A stretch of DNA of 64,000 nucleotides from Endomychus coccineus (GCA_958510875.1 OY294068.1:75370633-75434632); one strand, 5' to 3'; counted from the first letter of the stretch, positions 1 to 13,700 are shown. The notes: generated by a model not told the origin, from the letters alone. A program made the numbers and translations.

Positions 1-1
1 T

Positions 2-382
2 AACTGTGTTGGGAAATATTTCTCAAATCTAAAACCGTTAATACCCAAAGATAAACAAACCCACACAGTGTATAAATTGAATTGTTTAGATTGTGATGGA
101 ACCTATACTGGAATCTCTAAACAATATTTACAAAAAAGAATGTACGGCCATAAATATAGCACAAGAAATAACAACTTAGAAAATTCCACCGCCCTTGCTA
201 AGCATTGCTTTGATTATAACCATCAATTTGATTACAAAAATGTTAATATCTTAACTAAGGAAACCAATTATTATAAAAGATCTATCCTGGAGATGATTCA
301 CATAAAACGGCACCCCAAATCTGTAAATCATAGGGTAGACACACAAAATCTAAGTCATATTTATACTAATTTGATTAAATAA
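2..382 (+). pseudogene. Penelope-like element, GIY-YIG endonuclease end (5' truncated by window edge)
   Basis: The frame is open from base 2, so the ORF enters from outside the window and ends at a stop at 380-382. It carries a GIY-YIG-type nuclease signature of Penelope-like retroelements: a Cys pair in LNCLDCDG, then GTYTGISKQYLQKRMYGHK, then a His-rich stretch (AKHCFDYNHQFD). In this family the endonuclease sits C-terminal to the reverse transcriptase and nicks target DNA for primed reverse transcription. Near-identical copies lie on the minus strand at 20450-20692 and 22205-22447. Only the C-terminal part is visible, so intactness of the whole element cannot be judged. Confidence 0.8.
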
Positions 383-912
383 TCTCTTGCAAATTCTTAC
401 ATACGTCTTTATAAGTGTAGAAAATGTTTTTAGGAAGAATTCGTAATAGTTATTTCCCAGTACAGGCCTGAAACCGTTCTTAAGGGCCTTGTCATAAATC
501 CTACACATCTGGTTTCGAAAGTAGATACTTGACAAATAACTTCGTTCTTCTCATTTGTTGTGAGAATACCAATCAATATGCACTCATATATTTTATTAAT
601 ATTACTGAATAGCGGATTCTTACTACAAAAAAATAATTTTTTATACATTAATTCTGACGATACAATTCGATTATTCGTGGTTCTGTTCGTTTCGACGGCG
701 TGGGCTCTTTTAATTGAAGTTTAATTGTGCGATTTGGACGCTTGTGCTATAATTAGTTTTAATAAACCCCCTTTTTAGACATAGTGAGTCTTCTGATGAT
801 GGTCGTGAGACCGAAACGTACGTAAAGACGAATAGTTAAAACAAAGTGTTATTGTGACCTATTTCCCGAGAATTTTTATATATAATTCATACTGGGTCAA
901 GAATCTTATTAC
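383..912 (+). mobile_element. 3' terminal region (pLTR-like) of the Penelope-like element
   Basis: This non-coding tail follows the endonuclease stop. Its 650-910 part recurs, as diverged copies, downstream of the endonuclease of the 20-kb copy (minus strand, about 20000-20200) and in inverted orientation upstream of the RT remnants (21540-21750 and 23295-23505). The similarity ends near the segment reading gggtcaagaatctt (about 897-910), which I take as the element end. It contains a hammerhead-like motif, listed separately. Confidence 0.65.
788..829 (+). ncRNA. Hammerhead-ribozyme-like motif of Penelope-like element
   Basis: The core CTGATGA (793-799) and GAA (813-815) flank a hairpin GGTC-GTGA-GACC (801-812). 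Stem I forms between GTCTT (788-792) and AAGAC (825-829). Stem III would be the self-complementary ACGTACGT (816-823), too short to close well in a monomer, as is usual for retroelement hammerheads thought to act as dimers. An unpaired T at 800 next to stem II is atypical. Hammerheads in the pLTRs of Penelope-like elements are established knowledge; activity here is inferred. Identical copies occur at three other sites. Confidence 0.6.
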
Positions 913-1076
913 CATAAGATAGTAATGGGAAGCAACTATTAATAATCGTAGGATGACTGGACTAGAATGTAAGTGAATTAAATCGCTGTTTTATAAATTG
1001 TGGGGTGTAACAGGATCATGATACACCCTATTATCACCTTTAGTTTTGAAGGAAATTCTTCGAAATTTGGGGTATC
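913..1076. other. No recognised feature
   Basis: AT-rich spacer between the Penelope-like fragment and the hAT remnant. Nothing supported. Confidence 0.5.
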
Positions 1077-2880
1077 CTATATATTGATGAGCGGCACTTC
1101 TTGACATAGAACTGATTTTTGCGAAAAATGATCAATAATATTGTCATAAAATGTATCATTTTGTTTTAAGTGTTTTACTAAATCTTTTTCAATAGATATT
1201 AAACTAACATTGTATAAACGATTTTGGCCCATTGTATTTCGCATGTAAGTTTTAATTCGTTTGAGTCGAAAATGATCTCTCCACCGATGCCGGCGTGACA
1301 GGAATGGTAACTGTGAAACAAAGTAGTTTATGAAACTGAGGTAAAACTTGTTGCAAATCATTGTCTATCATATATTTTATCATATCGGCGTGACTGTCGT
1401 ACTGGCCTAAAATATATTTATCCGAGTATACAACGCATAATTCATTGTGCGTGCTATTTTATCAAAAAATTTAATTTTAGAACTAAGTTGTCTAAAAGTG
1501 TATTGGGAAACTGTGAATTTATGTTGTAAAATTTGAAAAATAAGATCAGTTTGTTCAAATATTAATTTAAAAGTATCAAGAAAAAACAAAAATTCTTCAT
1601 TTTCTAAATAAGATTTTAAACCAACAGCAGCATTCAATGAAACCTGATCTGTTGAAAAGTCATCACTGTTTAATATAAAATCAAATATTTCAATTAATTT
1701 GTCTTTATTTTTATGGATGGTAAACACTGCACGTGATGTAAAATTCCATCGAGTTGGAGCATTACAGGGAATTCTGTTTCCTACTGTGTTATTTAAAACT
1801 TCAGTTCGTTTGGTGGATTTGCTAAAAAAAAATGAAAATGACGATAAGTTGGAAAAATAATTCTAACTTCCTTAATGGAACTACATGCATTACTTAAAAC
1901 CAAATTCATGTTGTGAGCGTAACAATGGGTGAAAATAGCCTGAGGCGAAACTGATTTTATTTTTGTTTGAAGACCGTTTAAATGTCCTGCCATTACAGAT
2001 GCGCCGTCGTAAGTCTGAGCAATTAATTTATTCGCAAAGTCAAATCGTTCAAATGTTTCTATTAAAAAATTAAATAAATTGACCGCTGTTCTTCCCGAAC
2101 TAACCTCGTTTAACTCTGAAAATCTTTCCACTAGTTGTCCATTTTTTACAAATCTAGAAATTATTGATAATTGTGATTTACACGTTATATTTGTTGTTTC
2201 GTCAACCTGCCACGAAAAAAAAGGGACGTCCAATAATTCATCCTCTATATGATTTCGGAGGACATAATTTATTGAGTCAAGAATTTCGTTTTGTATTGTT
2301 TTTGAGGTGCCTGCAAATACTGACGCGTTACTCATAAAATCGCGAAGCTTACTGTCGTATTTACAAAACAAATCTACCAATTCTCTAAAATTACCTTTAT
2401 TAACTGAATTTTCAGTTTCATCATGCCCTCTAAAAGCCAAATCTTGGGATGATAAATACAATAAGAAATCAATAATTTTTTTTTAAACTTCACGGTTGTC
2501 TTCAACTGTATTGTTATCATTTTTCTATTTCGCGTGTACGAGCAGAATCAAGCACATTAACAATATTTTGTTTACCGGTTAATTTAAACTTAATACTCGA
2601 TGTAATATGTTCCTGCGATTTTTCATGCCTGTCTAGACCACGAGCTAAATTTTTCAAATCATTATAACCCACAACATGAAGTTGTATCAGTTGTAAATAA
2701 CAAGCAATACCAGCAATATAATTTATTGTGTACCTCAGATCCCGTTAACCATAAACATTTTTTATAATTGTCAGTATTAAATGATCGATTTTGATACTTA
2801 CCTGACATCACTAATTCTTTCAAATCCGGTAAAGGCCGTTTATTGAAAAAACACTTTTTTGTCATATATTAATCCATTAA
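1077..2880 (-). pseudogene. Degenerate hAT-type (DUF4371/ZMYM-like) transposase
   Basis: Fragments in order on the minus strand rebuild a cut-and-paste transposase. An N-terminal TTF-type zinc finger part (2865-2662) has FNTDNYKKCLWLTG followed by CWYCLLF. The central domain (2461-1793) has WQVDETTNI, QTYDGASVMAG and the CYAHNMNLVLSNA motif typical of hAT catalytic domains. C-terminal helical fragments follow at 1727-1407 and 1361-1077. Several frameshifts and stops separate them, so it cannot be active. I did not find convincing terminal inverted repeats or an 8-bp target duplication. hAT identity is firm; the subfamily is my inference from the motif wording. Confidence 0.8.
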
Positions 2881-2998
2881 ATGGATTTTCTAAGAAGTCA
2901 GCAACTAAATCACTAGTGTAGGGAAAATATAGCGTAATATTTAAGTTATTATATTCATGCTGAATATGTATATATTATGTAGAACAATTATTATTGAT

Positions 2999-3137
2999 TC
3001 ACTAAGCAGTACGTCACCCGTGACAAGAGGGGCGAACGTTACCTTTCAGGTAACACTTACATTGATAAATATATGTCTCGATATTCTACCGAGGACGACA
3101 TGGTTCAATCCTGTCACGGGTACTATTGACTTAGTGA
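2999..3137. mobile_element. Small palindromic MITE-like element
   Basis: The segment starts with tcactaag...cccgtgacaag and ends with the imperfect reverse complement ctgtcacgggta...cttagtga, giving terminal inverted repeats of about 27 bp with small mismatches over a 139-bp unit. No coding capacity. No clear target duplication, so the class is unknown. Confidence 0.5.
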
Positions 3138-4390
3138 TGTTTCTTATTGTGTATCAGTGAATAAACCACCTTACTACAACGTCATATTTTATTCTGCGAT
3201 ATCCCAACCAATCATTTTAAATTTTAATAATTTACCGAACAGATAAATTCTAATCTAACCTTACTTCGCGTGGCGTCACTTTATATATTATATTATACCC
3301 GCTAGTCATAACAAGCGCCGACCCAACACGCATGTGTCGTATTTCGTACCAACGACCGTAGTGAACTAAAAGGCGGGCGGCAGGCTAGCCTACTGAGTGG
3401 GTTGCCATTTCAGCTATGTTTTACGGTATTTAGCAATTGGACTGGTCGGAAAAACGGCAACTGTGTTGAGCAACACGTGTTTAGGGTTTGAGATATATAC
3501 AGTCTAGCCTCAGGGCATTTTTGCCAGTTTAAAAATAACTACTGAGAACGGGGAATTAATTGTTAAAAAATTATCAGAGAAACAGGAAATAAAATGAAGA
3601 ATGATCAACAAGATAAATTGGTGAGGAGGATGAGTCTCCTTAGTCTCCTTCGAGGAGCCGCCACGGAATATTTCATGTGACAGCAAGTGTCAGTATAAAA
3701 CAAGGCTACATTATAGTGTGAATAATTAAAGTTAAGTCAAACCTGACTGTGGTGTCAGTATGAAACAGATTTGTAAAATACATACGTAGACCATTTGAAT
3801 AAAATTTCAATGCAACATAGGGAATAATTTAAAGCCTTTCATTAGCGGTTTGTAAATCATTTCCAATATATTTTCTGTTCCTACAATCATTTACATCTGA
3901 TCCGCCAGAACTGACCGAAAGGTATTTTGCTAAAGAAAATTGAGGGAAGTCAATTGCTTTTTTAAATGATCTATGGCGACCTTCGTTTATACCCGTCGCC
4001 AAACCTTACCAACAAAACAAAATTGCAGATAGGATTACCTACATATACATTCTAATTCGATTGATTCAGTTGCACTCACGCTTTTTGACGGACAAATCAG
4101 TTCAAATCTAGATTTTGTGTTTCTGTTATGATGTTCATAAAATATTGAAGACTACATTGCTTACAGGATTAATCAAGAAAGAATTTGTATTTATAGACTG
4201 CCGATTGGTTGCAGCTAAGGCAGCCCAACCTCACCTTTGTCTTCGATATTTAACAGCGACTTCAGCTTCCTCTTTCAATTTGATACTGATAAACTGGCAA
4301 ATCTCCAATATATGTAATGAAGCGTTCATAGGTATTTTTAGCAAGCCAGCAGCCAGCATCACGTTTTTATTAATATTTACAATTCATCAT
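3138..4390. other. 3' flank of AGK, no recognised gene
   Basis: No convincing coding sequence on either strand. It is the downstream flank of the minus-strand AGK gene and probably contains its 3' UTR next to 4391. A small open frame at 4115-4399 on the plus strand has no recognisable features and I do not call it. Confidence 0.5.
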
Positions 4391-4790
4391 TTAACTTAAG
4401 ATTGTTTCCTTTTTACAGTATATATTGATAAAATTTGGCAGCAATGTAATTTTTACAGGTTTCACTTCAAAATTATCGTTATCAATCGTAAACCATCCTT
4501 CTTTACCAGGTGCAATATTGGGTGTTATTTCAATTTGTCTGGCATCAATCATTTGATTGAATTTTCGTTCTTTACCATTTTCATACTCCCATCCTTGCTT
4601 AACAAATTCTGTATAATCTATCTGTTTTGGTCCAATATTCAAATACAGCTTTGGAATATCATCAGTTTTCGATAATAAATTGGATGTTGAAAGTGTTAAA
4701 TCAACTGTGTCCACATGCTTGCTCTGTGTAGTCTCACAATATGGATTTATCGATTTCGTGAGTTCATTTGTACTTTTCTCTCTGGCATAC
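4391..4790 (-). CDS. AGK: AGK terminal exon
   Basis: Encodes the C-terminal domain: LYLNIGPKQIDYTEF, then GWFTIDNDNFEVKPVKITLLP, close in pattern to the end of animal AGK proteins, ending CKKETILS and a stop. The frame stays open upstream of the ATG at 4714. An acceptor ttctag before TATGCCAGAG (about 4790) would join exon 3 in phase. The exact acceptor is uncertain. Confidence 0.8.
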
Positions 4791-7700
4791 CTAGAAGGGT
4801 GAACTAGAATGAAGCTGCTGCATAATAGTATTCATGTTATATTTAACGTTAATAGTGATAGTGTCAGTAGATTTCCCTTTTTCGATAATCTCTCTACTGT
4901 CTCTACTTCCTCTTCCCTGTGCAGTAGACCCAAAATATGGAGATCAGTTTACAACAGATTTTTAAAGATTGGAAAAATCATCAGCAACAGGTGTGTCACA
5001 TCATTCTAATGATATTGAATCGTGCTAACAAAAAACTTCTCAACGGTAACGGGATAATTTTCCCTAACTGGAAATAGTATGGCACTTGCTTTCGATTTCC
5101 TTGAAAATCACCACTCAATTTTTCATGAAATTTCATTGGAACAAATTATGTATAATTATCGAATTTCACTACAAGTCATTGATTACATACCTAGTTTTGT
5201 AATTTCCTTCACTTATACAAGAAATGATATGGATACTGTTTCCGATGAATCTTCCAGTTCATAATAGTTATTTATACACCAAGGGTCAGAGACCTTCGGG
5301 TTTGTAAGATCGTCACCTTCAAGGTATAAACATCTACTAATACCTGCGGTGCATACTACTTTTTATGTCATAATAGTTCAATATTACAGGAATCTGATAA
5401 CCAGATAATGAAACATGAATCAACGTTTGCTGCAGGCAATCTAACTATCACCGGATCCTTCAAGAGATGCCACTTTAATGTGAATTCGATTGAATAATTT
5501 TAAGTAGATACTTACATAATAAATCAACGTCATATTTGTACTAATTAAATTAATAAGTTAGCCAAAATTGCTTCAAATATAATGCCCACGTACACGTAAT
5601 AATAACGTACACTAACTATTATGTAATAGGTAACTAAACAATAACACAATAATGAACTAGTATGACATAACAGTAATTAAGGTATCAAAGGTGTTATCTG
5701 AATAATAACGTACCGAGGAGGCAGTAACACTTACTATCCTTATAGTAACGTTTAATGCACTGCTAGTATGTTATTTAATTCAAGTAATTTGAGATTTTTG
5801 GATTAAACAAAAATTTTTAAATTTACGATTAATTTGCCATCTATAAATTTTATAAAAGTACAGAGGATGATCTGATCCTAAAAGGGAATAGTCTATGACA
5901 ATTACTTCAGTAACCATGCAACATAATATTTTGTTTATTCTTAATACAGCTGGAACATTTAGCTGTTAATTGAGTTGTAGTGAGAATGTTCGAAGAAGAG
6001 AATCTATCTGGAGAAGTCTTGTTAAAGGCTGACAATGCCTTTAACATTACAAAATAGCCAATATGACATTTGTTTGACCTTCAATTTGTACCGGGGTATC
6101 GAAAATTATCTTGGTCAAGGGTGGTTGTGGAATCTAAAACGTGTGTCTTACTTTACGTTTGAAATAATTGTCACTGTCACACTGACATCATCAATAACCT
6201 ACAAATTTCATACCTATTTATTTCAGTTGTAAAACAATAATGAACTACAAATTAAAAATTATCTTGGTCAAGGGTGGTTGTGGGATGTAAAACGTGTGTC
6301 TTACTTTAAATTTTTGAATAGGTTTTGTTGTGTCAGAATCTGTTAAGTCATTGTGCTGAAATTTTCTAATCCAGTTTTTGAATCATGCCTCTTACCACAC
6401 AGCACAACATTTTCATGATTGAAGCCTATTTTCGAACGGGTGCGCTAGTTAATGGAAATTGGCAATACAGTCAACGTTTGTGTTTGGACAATTTTCGAGA
6501 GCACTTCCCAAACGTGGCAATATTACCGGACAATTTTTATGCGTGCCTTACAAATTGTGTTGAAGTGTTTCGCGAGACTGGTTGTGTGACTCATAAAAAA
6601 GGTGCTGGTAGCAAGAGTTCGTACAGAAGAAGTTGTCAATGACGTTCGTCAACTCCGGTAAATAATTTGCAAGAACTTCAACAAAGAATAGTTCAGCAAT
6701 GTGCAACCATAACGCCATAAATGCTGCAAAATTCATAATTTGTAGTTCATTATTGTTTTACAACTGAAATAAATAGGATGGAATTTATAGGTTATTGATG
6801 TCAGTGTGACAGTGACATAATTATTTCAAACGTAAAGTAAGACACACGTTTTAGATTCCACAACCACCCTTGACCAAGATAATTTTTGATATCCCGGTAT
6901 TTAGATGTTAATAAAGGTTACTCGTAATACTGTTAAAATTCATTTATTACTAAGGTAACGGGCTATAAATCCGTAATACCACTGGAGCAATAGTTCATAA
7001 CGCCCTGAGACATATTCCTAGTAATGTATCTTAAAATAGGGCGGCTATTCAAGTATAAGACTATGAGACATAAAGAAAATTACTAGTTACTGAGTGAATA
7101 TCTTAAGCTTTTGTGTTTTCGAGTTTTGATTGATTTTTTGTACAATAAACTTACCTTTGGAACCACTTTTGATTCTGTGGATGATTGTTATGTTTTGTTA
7201 AACAATTTTGACAACCCTTACATGGAGGGCTATATGTAATATCTGCACTCACATTCCACGTTAAACTATTCTTATACCTGAAAGATGAAACAATCTAATG
7301 AACATAAAATAAATTAGAAGCACATATTATGATGTCGTTTAGACTGGCTACTTCCAGTATGTATGGTCTCCCGCAACTCGACAATTGTTCAAGCTCTTGG
7401 AAGTATCCTCGATCCACTTTATTAATAAATTATAGTAATGCTGTTTAATTTTGATTTTGGAGAGTATTATTTGTTATTTTTGAAGGGAAATTCTAAAATT
7501 TCAATTGATCATATTTTTACAAGCTCTTTATCTACTTCTATATTATTCAGTCCAAATCTCTTTTGCTTAGTCATAACTGAATTTTATATGTTTACCCTCT
7601 ATTTTATTCTGCCCAATTGGTACATATTCTTCCATCTTCAATAAGGCTGATTGATTATCACTTACTCTATAAATTCTAGGAGCCAGTGAACATTTGTCAG

Positions 7701-10700
7701 ACATCTGGATTATTCTGGATGAACCAGTACCAATAGCCCCAATAAGAACACAGAAATGCTGTTGTAGTAGGCAACCATTCGTGATGGGGAGGGTGACAAC
7801 AAAAAAGAGCATTAATGATGTTATTTCTGCAACATTAACTTTTTGTCCCAGCAGATTCCGCCTGCTGACAGTAATGATGTGCGTTGATAACTCGATTAAT
7901 AAGGAAAAAAATCACTGCAAACAGATTAAAAACAGAATGAGCGCGAGCGTTCGAACAAAAAATGTCCCGCTATGTAAATAAATCAACCTCATCACGTTTC
8001 TTAGCTAATTACGTATGATTGAGCATGTATAATACAAAATATAGGTAGTAGCACCTACACGTTGAACTTTTAGATAAGTTATATACCAAAGATATCATGT
8101 GAAAGGACAGTAATATTTACTAGCTAGGTCAACTACGTTTCATTGTTGAAATTTTCTAGTTGTCAACCAACAAACGGTGTATGTCACAAAGACATCTATG
8201 AAATTTTTCTGGCGCGAACATTTGTGTGAATATAGTAAACTTCGCAATAAGAATGGGGGACATTTCAATATTTTTTTCCTGTATTGCCAGATTAATTTAT
8301 TATTATAAACAGTACTTAGTTATGAGTGTTATTACATACACATCATTCCGGAAATATTCTATGGTTCTATGCATGCACGCACGCATGCGCACACACAACA
8401 CATTTCGGCGAGAAAATGCTGGGCACAAAGTCCCTCTTTAAAAACATCCATTATTACACATATACTAGGCACATTGAAATTATCAAAATCAGAAGATGTC
8501 ACAGATGAATAGCGGCAATATACTCAAAAACATAATACCGAAGCTTTTACTGGAATTGTTACAGGTTTAAACAAATTTAAATCAATTCAATGACTCGATC
8601 AATATGGGTCAATTTATTTAACATCAGTACATGTAAAGGAGTAGTAAGTCCCGAAGTGAAGAATATTTTAGTCAACGTGATGACAATTGGCAAACAAGCA
8701 AGAGACACTTTTATAGCTGAAAGCAAAGAAGATCAAACGATATTCGGGAAACCGATCATAAAATTTAAAATGAACCCTTTTGCTTAGGAAACAAAAACCA
8801 TAATTTACAAGAGCCAGATTAAGATGAAGGAAGTCAAGTTTCAAAGAGATATGCTGGGAAGATTATTAATCTTGTCAGTGTAAAATAATAGTTTTTGCGT
8901 ATCCACTAACACCGGCACCATTATCACTCAGCCACATTGATGAACAAAACTGCAAAATCAACCTTCTATCATGTGCTGGAACAGATTGGTGGCACTAGTG
9001 GATATTCTGCTAACATCAATGTTAGGATGATATGATGATAGCCTTTTCTTGGTTCAGTTGATAGAGAAAGAGCTTCCACAAACGTTTGGCAATATTGCTT
9101 GATATATATTAACCAAATTGTCCAAATTTCAACATTCATATAATATTTGATAAGATTATGTCTCCGTCCATCGAAAACTCCGAAAGACAAAGAAGAGGCT
9201 AAGATAAAAGTTATGTAATTGTAGCTCCAGAACAAATAAGGCCACAGGACTTGTTCAAAACTTAACGAAACGACAAGTTCGAAATATCTTTTGTGAAGAA
9301 TTTATGGAAAGTTGGACGTCAGGCGAATATTTTACTATAACCGGAGAAAACCGTGTACTTGAACTGTGAACACGAATGTTAAAAATATAGATTAGGCGAA
9401 GAAGAAATGAACAAAACAATAGAAAGAAATCTGTAATGCGAAGATGAAGAAGCTGATTTCGCAATTATGTGACATATGTGTCTATTAATACAGTGTTATA
9501 GTACAAGGGCAAGGTGAAAAGTTCCTGAAAAATAAAACAAGAAATGATTTATTTGGCGGAACTTATTTTATTTCTCAATAAAATCTCCATGTAGCCCGAT
9601 ACACTTAGTCCAACGTTTTTATAATTTTTCGATTCCTTCCATATAATACGATTACGGCAATCCTTCTAAATAGGCGTTTGTTCTAGCGATGATCTCATCG
9701 TTGGAGCTAAATCTCTGTCCGCCGAGCCATTTCTTTTTGTTTTGGAATAGATTAAAATCACAAGGGGCCAAATCAATTCATACAATTTTGCCATTGCTAC
9801 TGTGGACCTGTGCGCCGGTGCATTATTCTGGAGGAGCAACACTTTTTTCTTTGCCAAATGCGGCAGCTTTCGCTTCAGATCGGCGTCGAATCGATCCAAC
9901 AGCTCCGCATAATATACGCCGATGATCGTTGCCCTTTTCACAAGGTAATCGATACGGACGGTACCATGTGCATCCCAAAAAAAAAATACTTTGGCCTTTT
10001 TCGGCTTCTATACGCCAGGAGTCCACTGTTTCGACTGTTCTTTGGTCTCTGGTGTGTTGTAATGGATCCATGTTTCGTCCACAGTTACGAAACGGTGCAA
10101 AAGTTCTTCTTATTGCGCTTGAACAACAGAGCAAATGCTGCACCCATTTGGCAGCTTCAGCAATCTTGTGCACTCTAACTCGCCGATGATCCAATATTCA
10201 TAACTTGAAGTTTATGAAAGATTTCTGGCGTAGTAACCTCAATTGGACGACCAGAATGTTCGGCTTCCTTTGTGGTCATACTACAACGAAAATCAGTAAG
10301 CCACTTGTGAATCGTTTCAATCGATGGTTTTTGTTTAATTGATATCCCCATATGAAAACGACAAACGGGCGGATAAAAACTAATGAACCTATTTTTTTTT
10401 TAAACATATCAAACCTGTGAAATCTCTAATTGTGTTTCATTTTGTAATTTATCGTGAGCTCTCATACTAAAATACTAGACAGACAACCGCTATGACAGAG
10501 TTGAGTTCGTGGTAATACTAGTTTTATGACCTCACATTTATGTTCACTAATTCTATGGTTGGGTTAGGTACACTTACAGTATATCCACTTCCTAATAGGT
10601 ATATTCTGGCTACACTAATTAATAATGAAATAGCTCAATACAATAGTCTTGTTCATAGTTAAACGTTCCTTTGAGCCAGCAAAATTATAACAACAACGTT

Positions 10701-13700
10701 GAGGAACTCCAGCAAATCTTTGTACAAGTTAATTTATAAGAAAAAACGGAAAATATAACGCAATCAATCAAGCAAAGTAGAGGCATTACCTTCAAATAGT
10801 TCAATCAAATTTAGAATTTCCACTTATCATTTCTCAATAATTAATAAATTCTACAATTCGTTTACTAAATTTGCAATGCAACACATTTATAGATGTGTGG
10901 ACAAGCTAAAAAACAGTTTAGGAATTATCGTTGACAAACTTTACAACTTTTACTAATCAGGGATTTACAACGTTTGTGAGTAGTGTTCAAAATACTGGGT
11001 GCATCAAACTATAATGTATATTCTAATTCGGTATAAAGAACATTTTGCCCGTATAAAGTTTATCACTCTTTTGAATTGTATAAGGAAAAAGCAATTTAAT
11101 GACGGGCAATCACTTGTTTACGCTATTAAATCCAACTTGTTGGAAATCAAATCAAACTTACCGTTTAAAATGTTTATTCTCGTAAATATTCATACCAATT
11201 CAATTCAGCTCAAAAATCATGACAGATTCTTGATTATTTTATTTATTCTCAATTACAAATCAACAAATCTATGACATAAGATTGACATTTATCAAATCCC
11301 TCCACAAATGATTTATGAACATAACACATTTCCATTCGATTTCCTCTTCTGCTCTAAAGCAGGTTCGTTTTGCAAATCAAGTTCTAAAGGATACAAACGT
11401 TGTACTTCTTTACAACTTTTCCTTCCATTTTAACTCTCTCTCTGTGTGGAACCGTTAATGCATTCAAGGTTTGGACACATGACTGGGTAATGTTTACCTC
11501 CACACACAGAACACTGGATACTGGCTTTACATTTCCACGCGTTGTGATTTGGACGAAAACAAATAAAACAAACCTTTTTCTCTCTCAGATAACTCTTCTT
11601 TGTTTGTAAAGTCCAGCTTCGTGCAGTATTACACTCCATCGCTTCATGATTCTTACCGCAAAACAGACAGATAGGAACATTTCCACTGTAACATGTAGCT
11701 AACGTTGGAGTAGGTTGAGATTTCGACTTCTTAAAAGAATTATCTTTATTCACTTTTTTCTTCAAACCAAACCCCCTATCAGCCAGATCCAACCTCTGCT
11801 GAATGAGTGCTTCCTGTCCTAAAAATTCCATCAACAAATACAATCGATTTCTGGGTGGCTCATCAGTTGCACCATCATGCTCTTTCAAAGGGTTTCTCTG
11901 CCACAATAACTGCATCTCTTTTGGAAAACTTGACTCAACTAATGGATATAGCCATGTTGCTGGATCAGCATTCTTTAATTTCAAATTCTTTAGAGCTTTC
12001 AAATAAGACTGCAACTTCAGGTGTAACTTCTTGAAGGGAATCTTGTTGGTTGAGTTGGAGTTAGCGATCACTAAATCCAAAATCTGCTTTATGTAGACTT
12101 GGAGTAATAGGCCCTCATTCCCATAACGATTCTTCAAAGCCTCAACTGCGACATTGTAATTCTCTGCTCGATGGGTAGCTTGATACTATATCATAGGCAT
12201 CAGTTCCTTCCTTGAGCGAAAGAAGCAGGTAGTCAAACTTATCACTTTCGTATAAGGTTGGGTCTTTATCAATTTTTTCGAACCGAGCCCAATACCCAAA
12301 CCAATCCTTAAGTTCTCCGCTGAATTTTTCATCTCTAGCTTTGGTAGTCGATATCCTCTCATACCACGTCCGTTATCCATCATTGAGGGTTCCTGTGACT
12401 CCAAAGCATTTAAAACTTTATCCGTCTTCATTCGGATTTCATCAACTTTCAACTGTAATTTCTGAATCTGTTCATATTCTTCATCTTGCTGTGCCTCTGG
12501 AGCTTCATCGTGGGCCATTTGTCCCAAAATTTTATTATCTAGCTCATTAACTTTATCCTGTGTCTTCATCAACACCCCCATGATCAAGATTCATCCTATC
12601 TTTATCTACGGGTATTCTACTACACAGACCTTCCAGTTCAGCTACATACTTTTTGGTACCATTTCGAATAGGCCTACGTTCTCGTTTCCACACATCCATC
12701 ATGTCGGGGTCACCAATGTTGGAAATCAAATCAAACTAACCGTTTAAAATGTTTCTTCTCGTAAAATATTCACACCAATTCAATTCAGCTCAAAAATTAT
12801 GACAGATTCTTGACTTTTTTATTTATTCTCAATTACAAATCAAAAAATCTATGACATAAGATTGGCATTTATCACACAACTAGTATTTAAATACGCACGT
12901 TTGATTTCTAATTTAGTTTACTCTGATAATGGCTACTTGGTAATTGAAAGATTATCAGTACTTTAACAGTATTTTTAGTGAACATTATGAAAATACTAAC
13001 CCATTAAAAAGATAGGTGGCATATTTCCTTAGGGATCCAAGATACCAGTAACTATCTTGGATATTTTGAGCATCTCTGTAAGCACCCCATTTTATGCCAG
13101 CCAGTGCATATATCGGCTTCGAATCAGAATCATTTATTTCTTTAGCAATTTCTATCTTCATTATATCTATAGGTTTCGTTACTTCTTCTATAACAGCCAT
13201 TGTAGCATCTGCTAAAGTTCGAACTTTTTCTAAATGCTTCCCACCTGGGAATAAAACCTTGCCCAGAGAGTTGCTTCTTCCAAGTGGCAGAATACCTGTT
13301 AAAGGTCATATTTAATTATCAGAACTAAATATAAGGTCAGTAAACAAGATCAACATATTTTTCATATGATTAGAGAATATCAAGCATTTTTAGGTTGGAT
13401 TTGAATTAAAAAGTTTATTGTTCTCTCAATAACGTTTTTGGGTTGGCAAATTTCGATGTTTCAATATGGTAAATCCGTAACGGCAAGAGATACAAAAAAT
13501 GGAACACATTCCCGGTATCTTCTATTTAAACAAATTCACTGGCGAAAACAAAAATTTGCTATCGTCTTTTGTTTTCGAGTTATAAACAAAAGTTAGATTT
13601 TTCGTCTTGACATATATCAATATATTGGTTGTTTGTAAAGTTAGTTCTCTTTGTACTAGTGACGTCGAGAATATTGAAAAAATGTCGAGTCATATAGTTT

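Larger units (their letters stand above)
11138..12874 (-). mobile_element. BEL/Pao LTR retrotransposon deletion derivative (gag only)
   Basis: Two LTRs of about 157 bp (11138-11294 and 12717-12874) begin tgttggaaatc and end catttatca. On the minus strand the 5' LTR is followed by a primer-binding site TGGTGACCCCGAC at 12703-12716, of the type usual in BEL/Pao elements, and the 3' LTR is preceded by a purine tract (GTGGAGGGATT, 11295-11306). Between them only gag remains (11430-12702); protease, reverse transcriptase and integrase are absent. A target duplication is suggested by caact on both sides but is offset by two bases on the right. Confidence 0.8.

Noticed and set aside
2957..3160. 67-aa plus ORF
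   Set aside because: Coincides with a palindromic MITE-like repeat.
8366..8403. Alternating purine-pyrimidine run as a regulatory Z-DNA element
   Set aside because: Short simple sequence; no other support.
9810..10194. Overlapping 120-aa ORFs on both strands as genes
   Set aside because: Shadows and shifted frames of the dead mariner transposase.
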